DNA of 64,000 bases from Tenacibaculum finnmarkense genomovar ulcerans. GTDB lineage: Bacteria > Bacteroidota > Bacteroidia > Flavobacteriales > Flavobacteriaceae. Positions 8,615-18,143 of the stretch are shown piece by piece (within the stretch, counting starts at the first letter, position 1; every line of letters begins with the position of its first letter). A program made the translations under genes and the position numbers. The stretch is from assembly GCF_900239495.1 (NCBI RefSeq), contig NZ_OENE01000007.1:124001-188000 (forward strand). Direction: 5' to 3'. The notes below the pieces were generated by a model, which did not search any database, was not told the origin of the DNA, and was given only the letters and a program-made list of their open reading frames with translations.

Positions 8615-9481
8615 TTACCAATCTTTTTCTTGTTTTACTTTTTTTCCTTTCGATTTTTTCACATTCATTTTCTTTTGAGTCTTCTTCTCCTCGTTGTTTA
8701 AGCTTTCCAACAACTGTTTCATTTGCTCAGGCGACATTTTTGCCTGTTTAGGCTGTGGTTTTTGGTCGTCTTTTTTCTGATCGTCTTTCTTCTTTTGATT
8801 ATTCTGATCGTCGCCTTCTTTTTTCTTGTCTTTGTCTTTGTCTTTGTCTTTGTCTTTCTCTTTATTTTTATCGTCTTCTTTGTTATCCTTTTTATCTTTA
8901 TCGTCGCCTTTTTTGTCTTTATCTTTTTTATCCTTGTCTTTATTTTCTTTGTCGTCCTTCTTATCTTTATTGTCTTTGTTATCCTTATCCTTGTTATCCT
9001 TGTTATTTTTCTTGTCTTGCTGTTCTTTCTTTAATTTCTTTTGAGCAATAGCAAGATTATAACGTGTTTCATTATCCTTCGGATTTTTACGCAACGCATT
9101 TTTATAAGCATCCACCGCAGGTTGATACTGTTTTTGTTCTAGCAACGCATTTCCTATATTATGATATGCGGCTGCTTTTGATAATTTATCGGTAGCAGTT
9201 TTAGCGGTAAGTTCAAATTGTTCTACGGCTTCTTTATATTTTTTTTGCTGATATAAAGTGTTACCAAAATTATAACTTGCTTTATCGTAAGTACTATTTT
9301 TATCTAATGCTTTACGGTATAAAATACTAGCATCATCAAACTTTTGCTTATTGTAAAGCTTGTTTCCTTTACGTAACAAAGCCCTTGATTCTCGTTGTAA
9401 TTTTAACGTGTCTATTTGTGCTGATATCTGTATTGTTATCAGTATAAATAATAAGAATAGTATATTTTTTGAATGTTTCAT
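8615..9481 (-). CDS. batC: BatC: TPR protein with extreme Lys/Asp-rich tail
   Basis: 288 residues: a signal peptide (to ~21, ITIQISAQ), three TPR units (~30-150, e.g. DKASYNFGNTLYQQKKYKEA and NETRYNLAIAQKKL), then about 90 residues made almost only of K, D, N and E (~152-245, KDKDKDKDKDKK-type runs). A short conserved tail follows (MSPEQMKQLLESLNNEE). The tail beginning MSPEQ is typical of BatC proteins. The low-complexity block is encoded by near-perfect 6-bp repeats, so slippage and length variation between strains are expected. It lies between batB (17 bp upstream) and batD. Confidence 0.88.
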   Translation of the reverse strand: MKHSKNILFLLFILITIQISAQIDTLKLQRESRALLRKGNKLYNKQKFDDASILYRKALDKNSTYDKASYNFGNTLYQQKKYKEAVEQFELTAKTATDKLSKAAAYHNIGNALLEQKQYQPAVDAYKNALRKNPKDNETRYNLAIAQKKLKKEQQDKKNNKDNKDKDNKDNKDKKDDKENKDKDKKDKDKKGDDKDKKDNKEDDKNKEKDKDKDKDKDKKKEGDDQNNQKKKDDQKKDDQKPQPKQAKMSPEQMKQLLESLNNEEKKTQKKMNVKKSKGKKVKQEKDW

Positions 9482-9498
9482 TTTCTATAAAATAGCCG

Positions 9499-10542
9499 TT
9501 ACGACTCTTTTTCGTTAAACAAATCTGCTTTTTTAACCCATTTTGTTTTTCTTTCGAAGAAAAATAAATCGATAATTAAAAATAGTAAACCAATTCCTAA
9601 AAACCATTGAAACTGATCTTTATAATCAGAAAATTGTTTGGTTTCAAATTCACTTTTTTGAGCATTCGTTATAATTTTTTCGATAGCATTTACAGGATTT
9701 GACGTTTTATTTCCATCGATATATTTTCCTTGAGAAGCTTCAGCAATATCTTGTAAAACATCCGATTTTCTTTTGGTGATAACCGTCTGCCCTTGATGAT
9801 CTTTTTTATAACCAACTAGTGCGCCGTTTCTTTTTATCGGAATTGGCGCTCCTTTTTCTGTTCCAACACCAATGCTATATACTTTTACGCCTTCTTTTGA
9901 AATATTCTGAGCTAGTTCTTTTGTTTGATCTTGATGATCTTCTCCATCAGAAATAACAATTAAAAAACGATTCGTTTGTTCATCATTATTATAATAGGTT
10001 TTAGCTAAATTTAAGGCTTCATTAATTGCTGTTCCTTGGCTTGAAACCATATCGGGGTTGGCATTTTGTAAAAACATTTTAGCCGCCGCATGATCGGTAG
10101 TAATTGGTAATAACGGATAGGCATTTCCTGCATAAATAATAATACCAACTCTATCGCTTCCTAATTTATCAATAGTTTTTGAAATGATTTGTTTTGCTTT
10201 CTCTAACCTGTTTGGAGCAATATCTTCTGCTAGCATACTTTTAGAAACATCCAAAGCAAAAACAACATCGACACCTTCTCTTTTTACGGTTTTCAGTTTG
10301 GTTCCCATTTTAGGATTTACCAACGAAATAATTAAAAAAGAAATTCCTATTAAGAAGAAAATCAATTTTAAAACCGATTTAAAAGTAGATGAATTTGGTG
10401 CAATTTTAGCTAACATTTTAGCGTTAGTAAACTTTTTTTGAGTGCGTTTTTTCCACCATAAAACAAATAAGAAAACAACAATTAATATCGGAATAATTGC
10501 AAATAGCCAAAAATATATCGGTTCTTCTAATCGGTATAACAT
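9499..10542 (-). CDS. batB: BatB: membrane-anchored von Willebrand A protein
   Basis: 347 residues. Two N-terminal membrane helices (~10-30 and ~56-76) are followed by a vWA domain (~88-290) with an intact metal-ion-dependent adhesion site (FALDVSKSM, DxSxS), the Thr site (SSQGTAINEAL) and the Asp site (VISDGEDH). A C-terminal helix comes last (~313-329, FLGIGLLFLIIDLFFF). This matches Bat-type vWA proteins. Only 2 bp separate it from batA upstream, its paralogue. The MIDAS predicts a metal-mediated protein partner, probably within the Bat complex. Confidence 0.92.
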   Translation of the reverse strand: MLYRLEEPIYFWLFAIIPILIVVFLFVLWWKKRTQKKFTNAKMLAKIAPNSSTFKSVLKLIFFLIGISFLIISLVNPKMGTKLKTVKREGVDVVFALDVSKSMLAEDIAPNRLEKAKQIISKTIDKLGSDRVGIIIYAGNAYPLLPITTDHAAAKMFLQNANPDMVSSQGTAINEALNLAKTYYNNDEQTNRFLIVISDGEDHQDQTKELAQNISKEGVKVYSIGVGTEKGAPIPIKRNGALVGYKKDHQGQTVITKRKSDVLQDIAEASQGKYIDGNKTSNPVNAIEKIITNAQKSEFETKQFSDYKDQFQWFLGIGLLFLIIDLFFFERKTKWVKKADLFNEKES

Positions 10543-10544
10543 GT

Positions 10545-11552
10545 TTATATAAAACTTTTAAATACTGTGTTTTTCAATAAAAATTCTAATACTAAAAAGA
10601 TACCTGCAATACATACCAATAATCGGTAATTTTCGGTGTAATTATAATATTTGAATTCTTCTATTTTTGTTTTTTCAAGGGTATTAATTTCGCTATAAAT
10701 GGCTTTTAATTTAGAGTTGTCGGTTGCTCTAAAGTATTTACCATCTGTTTGTTTTGCGATATGTTTTAATAACTTTTCGTCTATTTCTACTTGTTGATTT
10801 CTAAAAGAAATTTTTCCAGTTCTAGGATCTTTTGCCCAAGGAAAAGGTGCCATTCCGTTTGTACCAATACCGATTGTATATACTTTAATTCCGTTTCCTT
10901 TTGCTAGTTCGGTTGCTGTTTTCGGATCTACAAAACCAGCATTATTTACACCATCGGTTAAAAGAATAATCACTTTACTTTTGGCTTTGCTTTCTTTTAG
11001 TCTATTTACAGCAGAACCTAAGCCCATACCAATAGCTGTTCCGCCATCTAACTGACCCCATTTAATTTGAGAAATGGTTCTTTTTACAATCGATTTATCG
11101 CTAGTAATTGGTGTTTGAGTAAAACTTTCACCTGCATAAACAACAATTCCAATTCTGTCATTTGGTCTTTGATTCACAAAATCAACAGCTACTTTTTTCA
11201 GTGCTTCTAATCGATTTGGTTTTAAGTCTTTCGCCAACATACTTGCCGATACATCAATTGCCATCACAATATCAATTCCTTTATTCGATTTTGTTTTTTT
11301 ACTAACCGCTACATTTCTAGGTCTTGCCAAAGCAACTATTAAACACGCCAAAGCGATTAATCGAAATAAGTATAAAAACGGTTTTAGTTTTGGTAAAATT
11401 CCACCATTTATTTTAAACCCTTTCACACTCGAAATGGTTAATTGTGCGCTGTCTTTTTTTCTAGAATAGAAATTCCAGAAAGCTAATAAAGGTATCAATA
11501 TTAGCAACCATAAAAATTCAGGACTATGAAACTCAAAGTTATTCCACTTCAT
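10545..11552 (-). CDS. batA: BatA: membrane-anchored von Willebrand A protein
   Basis: 335 residues with the same plan as BatB: N-terminal helices (~13-28, ~60-76), a vWA domain with MIDAS MAIDVSASM (~95-103), the Thr-site segment GGTAIGMGLGSAVN and LLTDGVNN, and a C-terminal membrane helix. The start overlaps the end of the preceding DUF4381-like gene by 14 bp, so expression is coupled. Its place before batB in the MoxR-DUF58-vWA order supports the assignment. Confidence 0.92.
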   Translation of the reverse strand: MKWNNFEFHSPEFLWLLILIPLLAFWNFYSRKKDSAQLTISSVKGFKINGGILPKLKPFLYLFRLIALACLIVALARPRNVAVSKKTKSNKGIDIVMAIDVSASMLAKDLKPNRLEALKKVAVDFVNQRPNDRIGIVVYAGESFTQTPITSDKSIVKRTISQIKWGQLDGGTAIGMGLGSAVNRLKESKAKSKVIILLTDGVNNAGFVDPKTATELAKGNGIKVYTIGIGTNGMAPFPWAKDPRTGKISFRNQQVEIDEKLLKHIAKQTDGKYFRATDNSKLKAIYSEINTLEKTKIEEFKYYNYTENYRLLVCIAGIFLVLEFLLKNTVFKSFI

Positions 11553-12468
11553 CTTCTATTGTTTCTTTTTTAGGTTTTAAATTATCGATGATATTTTTAG
11601 CATCTTTACGATCTTGTTCAATTTGATAATCCATCGGTTTCGATTTTGCAAACTTTACTAAATCCGATTCTTGTAATAACTTTTTTAATTTATAGATGGT
11701 TTCTTTATCTGTTTCAATTGATTTTATATTGTTAAAATCGTTTAAAATAGCTATTAATTCATCGGTTGTAATTTCGAGAGCAGGTAACTTTAGTTCTCTT
11801 TCAATATAACCTCTAACAATATTTGTCAGTTCGCTATAGTATTTTTTTGTTTGATTATTTTGCCATAATAATTTTTTATCTAAAGCTTGTAATTTTTCGA
11901 TAGCTTCTTCATACGGAGGTAATAATGGAACAATAATTTCTTCTTTAATTTCTTTTTTCTTTCTGACACTAAAATAATAGAGTAGTGCTCCGATTAAAAT
12001 AAGTAATGCTACTACCCACCAAAAATACTGTTCAAAATCATTGTATTGGTAGCCTTCGGTTTTGATTCCTTTGATACCAAATTTTTGAGCTTTTTTAATA
12101 TCAATACTAGCTGTGCTTACATTTACAAGCAAGCTATCGGTTAAATAAGCTTGATTTTTAATGAAAATTTGTTGTTGTGGAATGTAAAAAGCGCCACTAT
12201 CAAAACCTGTTAAAGTATATTTTTTAACTAGTTTATTATTTAGTTTTTCAATTTTTAAAGAATCAACAATTTCTAATCCTTTTAAATTTTTTAAACTAGG
12301 GATGATAACATTTTGAGTTTCATTTACCGAAATTTTATATTGAAACTGTTCACCAATACGAATACTAGCAGTATCAATTTCAACCTGTATTTTGTTTGAT
12401 ATATTATCTGATTGTGCAAAACCAATGCAATATATCAGTAAGAATATGTAAAATAATGTAGCTCTCAT
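11539..12468 (-). CDS. DUF4381/BatD-like membrane protein of the Bat operon
   Basis: 309 residues: signal peptide (MRATLFYIFLLIYCIGFAQ), a periplasmic beta-type domain (~25-145), one membrane helix (~149-168, WWVVALLILIGALLYYFSV), and a cytoplasmic part with the segment YIERELKLPALEITTDELI. That segment resembles DUF4381-type proteins found between DUF58 and vWA genes. The periplasmic part (IQVEIDTASIRIGEQFQYKI) echoes the BatD opening, so it may act with BatD. It lies 32 bp after the DUF58 gene and overlaps batA. No enzymatic motif is visible. Confidence 0.8.
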   Translation of the reverse strand: MRATLFYIFLLIYCIGFAQSDNISNKIQVEIDTASIRIGEQFQYKISVNETQNVIIPSLKNLKGLEIVDSLKIEKLNNKLVKKYTLTGFDSGAFYIPQQQIFIKNQAYLTDSLLVNVSTASIDIKKAQKFGIKGIKTEGYQYNDFEQYFWWVVALLILIGALLYYFSVRKKKEIKEEIIVPLLPPYEEAIEKLQALDKKLLWQNNQTKKYYSELTNIVRGYIERELKLPALEITTDELIAILNDFNNIKSIETDKETIYKLKKLLQESDLVKFAKSKPMDYQIEQDRKDAKNIIDNLKPKKETIEDEVE

Positions 12469-12500
12469 TTTTTATGCTGTCAATTTAAAATAGGCAATGA

Positions 12501-13364
12501 TTATTTTCGTTTAAAATAGCCTAATAATTTTTTCACGTAGCTTTGATCTACCTGAATATTAATAGTTCCTGCACCGCTTTTCTTAAAAGAGGATTCAAAA
12601 TAATTGGCTAATTGCAAGGCGTTTTCTTTGTATTGATTTCGAACCGATTTGGCGCTTGTATTTACTAAAAATGTTTCGCCAGTTTCAGCATCGGTCATCG
12701 GTACCATTCCTAGGCTAGGAATTTCTTGCTCGTGCTTGTCAAAGATTCGAATACCCGTTACATCGTGTTTTTTACTAACTAATTTTAAGGTGTGCTGATA
12801 GGCATCGTCCATAAAATCAGAAAGCACAAAAACAATGGCTTTCTTTTTGGTGATGCTTGATAAAAACTTTAAACCTTCGGTAATATTGGTCTGTTTGCTT
12901 TTTGGTTTAAATTCAATCAATTCACGAATAATACGCAATACATGACTTTTTCCTTTTTTTGGAGGAATATAAAGTTCCATTTTATCAGAAAATAAAATCA
13001 AACCAACATTATCATTATTTTTGGTAGCCGAAAAAGCCAATGTCGCGGCAATTTCGGTAATGGTATCTTTTTTAAATTGATTAGAAGTACCAAAAAATTC
13101 CGAACCAGAAATATCAACAAGTAACATCATGGTTAGCTCTCGTTCTTCTTCAAAAACTTTAATATGAGCTTCATTATAACGCGCGGTTACATTCCAATCA
13201 ATCGCTCTAATATCATCACCATATTGATATTGGCGTACTTCAGAAAAAGTCATACCACGCCCTTTAAAAGTAGAGTGGTATTCTCCGCCAAAAATATGGT
13301 TAGACAACCTGCGTGTCTTTATTTCTATTTTACGAACTTTTTTTAGTAATTCTTTGGTGTCCAT
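12501..13364 (-). CDS. DUF58 domain protein of the MoxR/Bat operon
   Basis: 287 residues. The DUF58 hallmark YQYGDDIRAIDWNVTARY (~46-63) is followed by a vWA-like fold with a MIDAS-like LVDISGSEFF (~86-95) and VLSDFMDD. There is no signal peptide or membrane segment, so it is probably cytoplasmic. It follows the MoxR ATPase gene by 8 bp. MoxR AAA+ proteins are generally paired with DUF58/vWA partners and thought to act as chaperones for metal-dependent assembly. The precise client here is unknown, though the Bat vWA proteins are obvious candidates. Confidence 0.9.
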   Translation of the reverse strand: MDTKELLKKVRKIEIKTRRLSNHIFGGEYHSTFKGRGMTFSEVRQYQYGDDIRAIDWNVTARYNEAHIKVFEEERELTMMLLVDISGSEFFGTSNQFKKDTITEIAATLAFSATKNNDNVGLILFSDKMELYIPPKKGKSHVLRIIRELIEFKPKSKQTNITEGLKFLSSITKKKAIVFVLSDFMDDAYQHTLKLVSKKHDVTGIRIFDKHEQEIPSLGMVPMTDAETGETFLVNTSAKSVRNQYKENALQLANYFESSFKKSGAGTINIQVDQSYVKKLLGYFKRK

Positions 13365-13372
13365 ATTTTTTA

Positions 13373-14362
13373 TTAAGGCACTTGTACTTCATTAATTATA
13401 GCATCAATAATATCCATAGAGGTAATATTTTCAGCTTCTGCTTCATAGGTAATTCCAACTCTGTGACGTAATACATCGTGTACAATTGCACGAACATCTT
13501 CAGGAATTACATAGCCTCTTTGTTTAATAAAAGCGTAACATTTTGCAGCTTTTGCTAAGTTAATACTTCCACGAGGCGAAGCTCCAAAGCTAATTAAGGG
13601 TTTTAATCTTTCTAAATTATATTTTTCAGGATAACGAGTTGCAAAAATAATATCTAAAATATATTTTTCAATTTTTTCATCCATATAAACCTCGTTTGCA
13701 ACCTTACGAGCTCTTAAAATATCATCTACAGAAATTACAGGATTTACCGTACCAAAACTTCCGTTTAAATTTTGACGCATAATAATTTGTTCGTCTTCAA
13801 TTTTTGGATAATCAATAACTGTTTTTAACATAAAACGGTCAATCTGAGCTTCAGGAAGTGTATAAGTTCCTTCTTGTTCTACCGGATTTTGCGTTGCCAT
13901 TACTAAAAATGGTTCTTGTAACTTAAAAGTTTCATCACCAATAGTAATTTGACGTTCTTGCATTGCTTCTAATAATGCAGATTGTACTTTAGCAGGCGCA
14001 CGGTTAATTTCATCAGCTAAAACAAAATTGGCAAAAATAGGTCCTTTTTTAATGGTAAACTCATTTTGTTTTACGTTGTAAATCATGGTTCCTACAATAT
14101 CGGCAGGTAATAAATCGGGCGTAAACTGAATACGACTAAAACTACCTTGTACCGCTTTTGATAAAGTATTAATAGCAAGTGTTTTTGCCAAACCAGGCAC
14201 TCCTTCTAATAAAATATGCCCGTTACCAAGAAGCCCAATAAGTAAGCGTTCAATCATATGTTTTTGCCCAACAATGACTTTATTCATTTCATTGGTTAAA
14301 ATAGCAACAAAAGCACTTTCTTTTTCGACTTTTTCATTAATAGCTCTTACATCTACATCCAT
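13373..14362 (-). CDS. moxR: MoxR-family AAA+ ATPase
   Basis: First gene of the Bat operon, 329 residues. The AAA_3 core shows Walker A (GVPGLAKT, ~55-62), Walker B with sensor (VLADEINRAPAKVQ, ~112-125), the pattern MATQNPVEQEGTY (sensor 1) and an arginine-rich lid ending in RHRVGITYEAEAEN. It probably remodels or activates the downstream vWA proteins in an ATP-dependent way, as proposed for other MoxR proteins. A -7 element lies 32 bp upstream of the ATG, and the eight genes downstream are spaced at 37 bp or less. Confidence 0.93.
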   Translation of the reverse strand: MDVDVRAINEKVEKESAFVAILTNEMNKVIVGQKHMIERLLIGLLGNGHILLEGVPGLAKTLAINTLSKAVQGSFSRIQFTPDLLPADIVGTMIYNVKQNEFTIKKGPIFANFVLADEINRAPAKVQSALLEAMQERQITIGDETFKLQEPFLVMATQNPVEQEGTYTLPEAQIDRFMLKTVIDYPKIEDEQIIMRQNLNGSFGTVNPVISVDDILRARKVANEVYMDEKIEKYILDIIFATRYPEKYNLERLKPLISFGASPRGSINLAKAAKCYAFIKQRGYVIPEDVRAIVHDVLRHRVGITYEAEAENITSMDIIDAIINEVQVP

Positions 14363-14393
14363 AGTAATTGAAATATTATTATAATTTATGAAA

Positions 14394-14401
14394 CAAAGCT
14401 A
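14394..14401 (-). promoter_or_regulatory. Candidate -7 element for the Bat operon
   Basis: TAGCTTTG on the minus strand matches TAnnTTTG, 32 bp upstream of the moxR ATG. I see no clear TTG at the ideal -33 distance. It lies in the divergent region between moxR and the TonB-dependent receptor. Confidence 0.45.
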
Positions 14402-14569
14402 CAATAATAAGGAAATAATAGCTGTTAAAATATGGTTAAAGCTAAAAACTATACTGCCATTATACTATTGATACAATAATGATTATAAAATTAATTTTTT
14501 ATAGTTATTTTTAGTTAAATAGGTTATTATTGTGAAAAAATTAACTTTTTTAAGAAAAATAATAAAACT

Positions 14570-17194
14570 ATGTTAAACCACCATTTAAGAACACGGAAAA
14601 CACAAATTATCAGCTGTTTTTTATTGATGACATTAACTACAATAAGCTCAATATTAGCACAAACAATTAAGGGAAAGGTAGTTGATCAAAGCGGCTCAGG
14701 AATTCCTTTTGTTAGTGTTTTAAAACAACATACTGTAAACGGAGTAAGCACTAACGAACAAGGAGACTTTTCGTTAGATGTTGAAAAAATGCCTGTTACG
14801 TTGGTTTTTTCATCCGTAGGATTTACCACATTAACCAAACAAATTACTAAAAACACCTACATAACAGTTGTTTTAAAAGAAGGAAATGTTTTAAATGAAA
14901 TTATTTTAACAGGAAACCGATCAAAACCACGAACAATTTTAGATTCTGCTGTACCAATCGATAATGTTAGCGTAGGCGAATTACAAGCAACAGGGCAAAC
15001 AAATATTGATAAAATGTTAATGTATGCAATACCTTCATACAATGCGAGTAGCCAAACGGTTTCAGATGGAACAGCACATTTTGACCCAGCCGATTTAAGA
15101 GGTTTAGGACCTAGTAGAACCTTGGTTTTAGTAAACGGAAAACGTAAAAACCAAAGTGCTTTAGTCTATGTAAACGATACACCTGGTAAAGGTGAAGTTG
15201 GTGTGGATATGAAAAGTATTCCAACCGCAGCGATTGAACGAGTAGAGGTATTGCGTGACGGTGCATCGGCACAATACGGGTCGGATGCTGTTGCAGGAGT
15301 TATCAATATTATTTTAAAGAAAAACATCGATTTTACACAGGTAAATGTTACTTCAGGAATTACTAGCCAAGGCGATGGAGCAAATGTTTCGGCATCAGCG
15401 AATCATACGCTTACCTTTGGTGAAGGAGGTTTTTTAAATGCCTCTCTTGACTTGAGTTATCAAGATAAAACAAACAGAGCTGGCGAGCCATCAAAGGATG
15501 ATTTATTTGGCGTAGATAATCAATGGACAAAAGACAATCCTGCTTTAGGAATGACTATCGGACAGGCAGAAATGAAAAAAGCGGCAATTTTTTTAAATGC
15601 TGAATATCCTTTAGATGAAAACACCAAATTATATGCTTTTGGAGGTTTTAACGCTAGGCAAGGAACAAGTTTTGCATTGTATCGTCCGCCATATTGGATT
15701 ACCAACGATTTTGGTTTATTAACACCAAAAGGAAAAATATACAGCGGTTTTCAACCTACCTTTGAAACAGGAATTCAAGATGTTTTAGTTACCGCAGGAA
15801 GTAAATTTATGTTAGGCGAATTCAATGCCGATGCAAGTGCTAGTTACGGTAAAAATTCTGTAGATTACACTATCGGAAATACCATTAATGTTGATTTAGG
15901 AGCGAAAAGCCCTACTTCTTTTGATGCAGGAGCCTATGCTTTTAGCAATATTATTGGAAACTTTGATCTAAGTCGTTCTTTTGGAGCTGTAAGTATTGGT
16001 TTCGGATTTGAAGGTCGTCAAGAACAATTTGATGTTATTAAAGGAGAAGAAGCTTCTTATTATAAAAGTGGTGCACAATCTTTTCCAGGATTACAACCAA
16101 GCAATGCTTTAAGTAAAACAAGAACAAATATCGGCGGATACACCACATTAGATTGGGATATTACTGATAATTTTTTAATAGGAGGAGCTGCTCGTTATGA
16201 AGAATATTCAGATTTTGGCGGAAACACTTCTTGGAAAATTAATTCAAGATATAAATTAGGATCTGCAACAGTTTTACGAGCATCTTACGGAACAGGATTT
16301 AGAGCGCCCTCATTACACCAAGTATATTTAAGTAATGTACAAACCTTAATTTCTGATGGAAAAATTTCAAATCAAGGAACATTTAACAATGTAAGTTCGG
16401 TAATTAAAGGATTAGGCGTTGCCTCTTTATTTGCAGAAACATCTAAAAGTATTTCGGCAGGTTTAACGGTAAAAGCATCGAATGATTTTACAATTTCGTT
16501 AGATTATTACAATGTTAAAGTAGCCGATAGAGTTGTTTTTTCAGGAGAAATTGGTGGGAAAGATGACAACGGAATGCCAAATGCAGCCGTGCAAAAAGTA
16601 TTAGATGAAAATAAGGTAACGAGTATCAAATTTTTTATCAATGCGGCATCTACGAAAACTTCAGGTTTTGATTACACCATGCGTTATAAAAACATTGATT
16701 TTGCTTCAGGAAAACTAGCCTTAAATTTAGCTTTAAACGTGAATAAAACCAAGTTAGAAGGCGAGGTAAAAACGCCTACTAAATTATCAAATTATAAAAA
16801 CGCTATTTTTAATAGAAAGGAGCAGTCAAGAATTATTAGCGCCCGACCAAATACCAAAATTTCTTTTGGTACAAATTATAAACGCGATAAATTTAATGCC
16901 AATATAAACAACACTTATTTTGGCGAAGTAATTTGGCAACATGCTTCGGATGATCAAAAAGATCAAACCTTTGGCGGTAAAGTTTTAACCGATATATCTT
17001 TAGGATATGAACTTTCAGAGCTAATTTCATTTACAGCACAAGTGAATAATTTATTCAATGTGTACCCAGATACTATTGATACAAAAGGCGATGTAGTAAC
17101 CGATTTAGGTGGTCGTTTTAAATATCCTTGGGAGGTAAATCAGTTTGGCTTTAGTGGAACAATTTTTAAAGCAGGCGTAACTTTTAAATTTTAA
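14570..17194 (+). CDS. TonB-dependent outer-membrane receptor with CarboxypepD_reg domain
   Basis: 874 residues. A long signal peptide ends near ISSILAQ (~31). A CarboxypepD_reg-like domain (~32-108, IKGKVVDQSGSGIPFVSV ... STNEQGDF) precedes the plug (~115-230, including ADLRGLGPSRTLVLVNGKR and SAQYGSDAVAGVINI). A ~640-residue beta barrel ends in an aromatic residue (AGVTFKF). The barrel includes TGFRAPSLHQVYLSN, a common TBDR motif. There is no SusD partner, so this is more likely a metal-chelate, cofactor or small-molecule receptor than a SusCD pair, but the substrate is not recognisable. It is a single-gene unit, divergent from the Bat operon, with a terminator right after the stop. Confidence 0.92.
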   Translation: MLNHHLRTRKTQIISCFLLMTLTTISSILAQTIKGKVVDQSGSGIPFVSVLKQHTVNGVSTNEQGDFSLDVEKMPVTLVFSSVGFTTLTKQITKNTYITVVLKEGNVLNEIILTGNRSKPRTILDSAVPIDNVSVGELQATGQTNIDKMLMYAIPSYNASSQTVSDGTAHFDPADLRGLGPSRTLVLVNGKRKNQSALVYVNDTPGKGEVGVDMKSIPTAAIERVEVLRDGASAQYGSDAVAGVINIILKKNIDFTQVNVTSGITSQGDGANVSASANHTLTFGEGGFLNASLDLSYQDKTNRAGEPSKDDLFGVDNQWTKDNPALGMTIGQAEMKKAAIFLNAEYPLDENTKLYAFGGFNARQGTSFALYRPPYWITNDFGLLTPKGKIYSGFQPTFETGIQDVLVTAGSKFMLGEFNADASASYGKNSVDYTIGNTINVDLGAKSPTSFDAGAYAFSNIIGNFDLSRSFGAVSIGFGFEGRQEQFDVIKGEEASYYKSGAQSFPGLQPSNALSKTRTNIGGYTTLDWDITDNFLIGGAARYEEYSDFGGNTSWKINSRYKLGSATVLRASYGTGFRAPSLHQVYLSNVQTLISDGKISNQGTFNNVSSVIKGLGVASLFAETSKSISAGLTVKASNDFTISLDYYNVKVADRVVFSGEIGGKDDNGMPNAAVQKVLDENKVTSIKFFINAASTKTSGFDYTMRYKNIDFASGKLALNLALNVNKTKLEGEVKTPTKLSNYKNAIFNRKEQSRIISARPNTKISFGTNYKRDKFNANINNTYFGEVIWQHASDDQKDQTFGGKVLTDISLGYELSELISFTAQVNNLFNVYPDTIDTKGDVVTDLGGRFKYPWEVNQFGFSGTIFKAGVTFKF

Positions 17195-17226
17195 AACGTA
17201 TTTAAATTAAGATTTTATATATATGT

Positions 17227-17257
17227 AAAAAGCACCTTTTTTAAAGGTGCTTTTTTT
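17227..17257. terminator. Bidirectional terminator between receptor and lpxH-like gene
   Basis: AAAAAGCACCTTT / AAAGGTGCTTTTTTT stem-loop between two converging genes. Runs of A and T on either side suit termination from both directions. Confidence 0.85.
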
Positions 17258-17273
17258 ATAATTTATGATATTT

Positions 17274-18053
17274 TTATGTATATTCTTTTAACGATAGTGT
17301 ATCGTTTTCAAAAACAGCATAAGTAAAATATTTCACCCAATCACCGGTATTTATATAAATGCTTTTTTCTTCGGATGCTTTTTTAGATACATCAATTTCT
17401 AACGGAAGATGTCTATGCCCAAAAATAAAATAATCGTAGTGTTTTGTTTCAAGCTTACGCTTGCAATATTGCACTAGCCATTCTTTATCTTCTCCTAAAA
17501 ATTTGGCATCATCATCGCCAGAAATCATTTTATTTTTAACCGACATATATTGCCCAATACGAACGCCAATATCAGGATGCAACCATTTAAACATAAATTT
17601 AAACATCGGAAAAGTAAATACTTTTTTCATTCGTTTGTAGCCTTTGTCGTGAGGTCCTAAACCATCGCCATGCCCTATAAAAACTGTTTTTTGGTTGATC
17701 TTAAAAACTTGTGGTTTATGATATACAGGAATATTTAATTCTTTTTCAAAATAATCGACCATCCATAAATCATGATTTCCTACAAAGAAATAAATAGGAA
17801 TTCCGCTGTCTTTAATTTCGGCAAGTTTCCCTAAAATACGTACAAATCCTTTGGGAACTACGGTTTTATATTCAAACCAGAAATCAAATAAATCGCCTAA
17901 TAAAAAAATAGCTTCAGCATCGTCTTTTACTTGGTTTAGCCAACCTAGAAATTTTTGTTCTCTTAGGAAACTTTTTTCGGCTGTTGGCGCACCTAAATGC
18001 TGATCGGAAGCAAAATAGATTTTTTTATTTGGAGTAGTCGTAATTGTAATCAA
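17274..18053 (-). CDS. lpxH: UDP-2,3-diacylglucosamine diphosphatase-type metallophosphoesterase
   Basis: A 259-residue calcineurin-like phosphoesterase. The metal-binding motifs appear in order: SDQHLG (~16-21, DxH), GDLFDFWFE (~54-62), GNHDLW (~97-102), GHGDG (~132-136) and FGHRHLP (~215-221). Spacing and the FDFW segment fit LpxH-type enzymes, which cleave UDP-2,3-diacylglucosamine to lipid X and UMP in lipid A synthesis at the inner face of the membrane. Bacteroidota proteins of this type are distant from E. coli LpxH, so the function is strongly suggested rather than proven. It stands alone and is divergent from tadA. Confidence 0.85.
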   Translation of the reverse strand: MITITTTPNKKIYFASDQHLGAPTAEKSFLREQKFLGWLNQVKDDAEAIFLLGDLFDFWFEYKTVVPKGFVRILGKLAEIKDSGIPIYFFVGNHDLWMVDYFEKELNIPVYHKPQVFKINQKTVFIGHGDGLGPHDKGYKRMKKVFTFPMFKFMFKWLHPDIGVRIGQYMSVKNKMISGDDDAKFLGEDKEWLVQYCKRKLETKHYDYFIFGHRHLPLEIDVSKKASEEKSIYINTGDWVKYFTYAVFENDTLSLKEYT

Positions 18054-18064
18054 AGGTGTAATTT

Positions 18065-18096
18065 TTGGTAAAAATAACTAATTTGAGGTACTTTTG
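18065..18096 (+). promoter_or_regulatory. Promoter of tadA
   Basis: TTG at 18065-18067, then 21 bp, then TACTTTTG at 18089-18096. This fits the Bacteroidota TTG-N17-23-TAnnTTTG consensus and lies 47 bp before the tadA ATG. Confidence 0.6.
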
Positions 18097-18143
18097 TTGA
18101 ATAAAATGATTAATAAATAACGCTTTAACATCAGTAGAATATC

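Noticed and set aside
8723..9051. Plus-strand frames opposite batC, hydrophobic and rich in Phe, Ser and Leu
   Set aside because: They are the antisense of the Lys/Asp repeat tract. The batC frame carries TPR motifs and fits the operon.
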